6,285 bases of DNA from Methanoregula sp. (GTDB taxonomy: Archaea; Halobacteriota; Methanomicrobia; Methanomicrobiales; Methanospirillaceae), in contig JAURZP010000453.1 in the NCBI GenBank assembly GCA_030653335.1, positions 1 to 6,285 of the forward strand, read 5' to 3'. Below are positions 5,702-6,285 of this stretch, one piece after another; positions within the stretch are counted from its first letter, which is position 1, and each line of letters opens with the position of its first letter. The notes under the pieces are model-generated. The model was not told the DNA's origin, made no database searches, and saw only the letters and a list, made by a program, of their open reading frames with translations. The translations under genes and the position numbers were made by a program.

Positions 5702-5719
5702 AAAAACCCTCAGGGGTTT
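5699..5719 (-). promoter_or_regulatory. Terminator-like hairpin covering the ribosome binding site of the SulP gene
   Basis: On the minus strand AAACCC and GGGTTT pair perfectly around a CTGA loop (5704-5719), and T7 follows directly (5700-5706). The GAGGG Shine-Dalgarno sequence is in the loop and 3' arm, and the TTG start codon is the end of the T-tract. Folding would hide the ribosome binding site, or the element could act as an attenuator. Confidence 0.45.
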
Positions 5720-5730
5720 GTGCGTGATAG

Positions 5731-5754
5731 TATTTTTTATTGATAAAAAAATCT
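5731..5754 (-). promoter_or_regulatory. Candidate promoter of the SulP gene
   Basis: An AT-rich block reading gatttttttatcaataaaaa on the minus strand holds TATA-like sequence 30-53 bases before the TTG start. A TATA box at its upstream end would start the transcript near 5720, just before the leader hairpin. The exact box cannot be fixed by eye. Confidence 0.35.
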
Positions 5755-5937
5755 ATTGCAGGGATTGGATTGTCTGCTATAGTACCACCATAACATCAGA
5801 TTAATCTTTGGCTGTTTTGGAGCGACATCCGCAAACTGAAAGGGGGAAAGTAGTGATTCAAGTTACTCGATAGCATTCCTTATCGTGCAATGAAAAACGG
5901 GGACAGGTTTTTTAATGTTGTGTCCAAACATGGAGCA

Positions 5938-5949
5938 GATAATAAATTA
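5938..5949 (+). promoter_or_regulatory. TATA box of the universal stress protein gene
   Basis: gataataaatta lies about 31-45 bases before the start codons at 5980/5983, predicting a transcript start near 5968-5970 and a short leader that still contains the GAGGG ribosome binding site (5972-5976). The rest of the 278-base divergent gap holds a 10-base palindrome, AGATTAATCT (5798-5807), and a GGACA/TGTCC inverted repeat (5901-5905 and 5921-5925), but no gene. Confidence 0.45.
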
Positions 5950-5979
5950 CGGCATTGGATAAGGGAGTACTGAGGGATT

Positions 5980-6285
5980 ATGATGTTTACGAAAATTTTA
6001 CTTGCATCGGACGGATCAGAGAATGCCTCTCGTGCAGCCGATGCGGCAATCAGCCTCGCACAGGGACTCGGCCTCCCGTCCATCACCATCGCCCATATTG
6101 TCACCTCACCTCCCTCAGAGTCGCGCATGGTTCAAGCGAAATTCGATGTTCACTCATTGCTTGTCGAGGAATCGCGCAAAATCCTTGGCGGGACACTTGC
6201 CCGGTGCGACGCAGCAGGCATTACCTGTACGCTGAAAGTGGCTATCGGCGATCCTGCGCAGGAGATCCTCGCCCATATCACAAAA
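5980..6285 (+). CDS. Universal stress protein (UspA family), 3' end outside window
   Basis: A cytoplasmic nucleotide-binding-fold protein linked in many organisms to stress survival; 102 of about 140-150 residues are visible. The N-terminus MMFTKILLASDGSENASRAA is the classic first strand and helix with the ATP-site Asp (D11). A second strand ITIAHIV, a long helix region, and CTLKVAIGDPAQEILAHI, with the conserved Gly-x-Pro and following Ile, complete the match. The C-terminal G-2x-G-9x-G(S/T) phosphate-binding loop would lie beyond the window, so whether this is an ATP-binding type cannot be judged. Two adjacent ATGs, 5980 and 5983, are possible: GAGGG at 5972-5976 is 3 bases from the first and 6 from the second, which favours the second. 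It is divergent from the SulP gene. Confidence 0.92.
   Translation, partial: MMFTKILLASDGSENASRAADAAISLAQGLGLPSITIAHIVTSPPSESRMVQAKFDVHSLLVEESRKILGGTLARCDAAGITCTLKVAIGDPAQEILAHITK

Noticed and set aside
1..6285. Defence island, mobile element or new multi-gene system
   Set aside because: No transposase, integrase, nuclease-helicase pair, toxin-antitoxin pair or terminal repeats are visible; the genes are ordinary transport, stress and RNA-decay functions in separate units.

Overview
The window looks like chromosomal DNA of a methanogenic archaeon, most likely of the Methanomicrobiales (Methanoregula-like). The basis is an archaeal-length RNase J, a small membrane module of the kind found at the N-terminus of sensor kinases in this order, a DUF6653 protein, and AT-rich TATA-like boxes about 25 bases before likely transcript starts. 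The assignment is inferred from protein style, not from a marker gene.

Layout from left to right. (1) Bases 2-1000, + strand: the C-terminal third of a P-type cation ATPase (end of the P domain plus six membrane helices), followed by a hairpin terminator. (2) 1115-1633, +: a complete DUF6653 membrane protein, possibly on a leaderless transcript. (3) 1770-2141, -: a 123-residue four-helix membrane protein resembling a sensor-kinase input module with no kinase attached, convergent with DUF6653. (4) 2347-3684, -: a complete archaeal RNase J with all metallo-beta-lactamase and beta-CASP motifs. (5) 3685-4264: a 580-base stretch with no intact gene. It is crowded with perfect inverted repeats and holds what may be a decayed fragment of a tyrosine/dual-specificity phosphatase. 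(6) 4265-5701, -: a complete SulP-family anion transporter with a C-terminal STAS domain, apparently starting at TTG, with a terminator-like hairpin over its ribosome binding site. (7) 5980-6285, +: the first 102 residues of a universal stress protein, cut by the window edge and divergent from the SulP gene.

The genes do not form one pathway. Cation export or uptake (P-type ATPase), anion transport (SulP), a stress nucleotide-binding protein and an RNA-decay nuclease sit as separate transcription units with their own promoters. I do not see a new multi-gene system (defence, CRISPR, mobile element or biosynthetic cluster).

The most interesting material is non-coding: the hairpin-rich 3788-4080 region, a 15-base element with 10-base periodicity present twice in intergenic DNA, a perfect 14-base palindrome after the RNase J gene, and the hairpin covering the SulP start.
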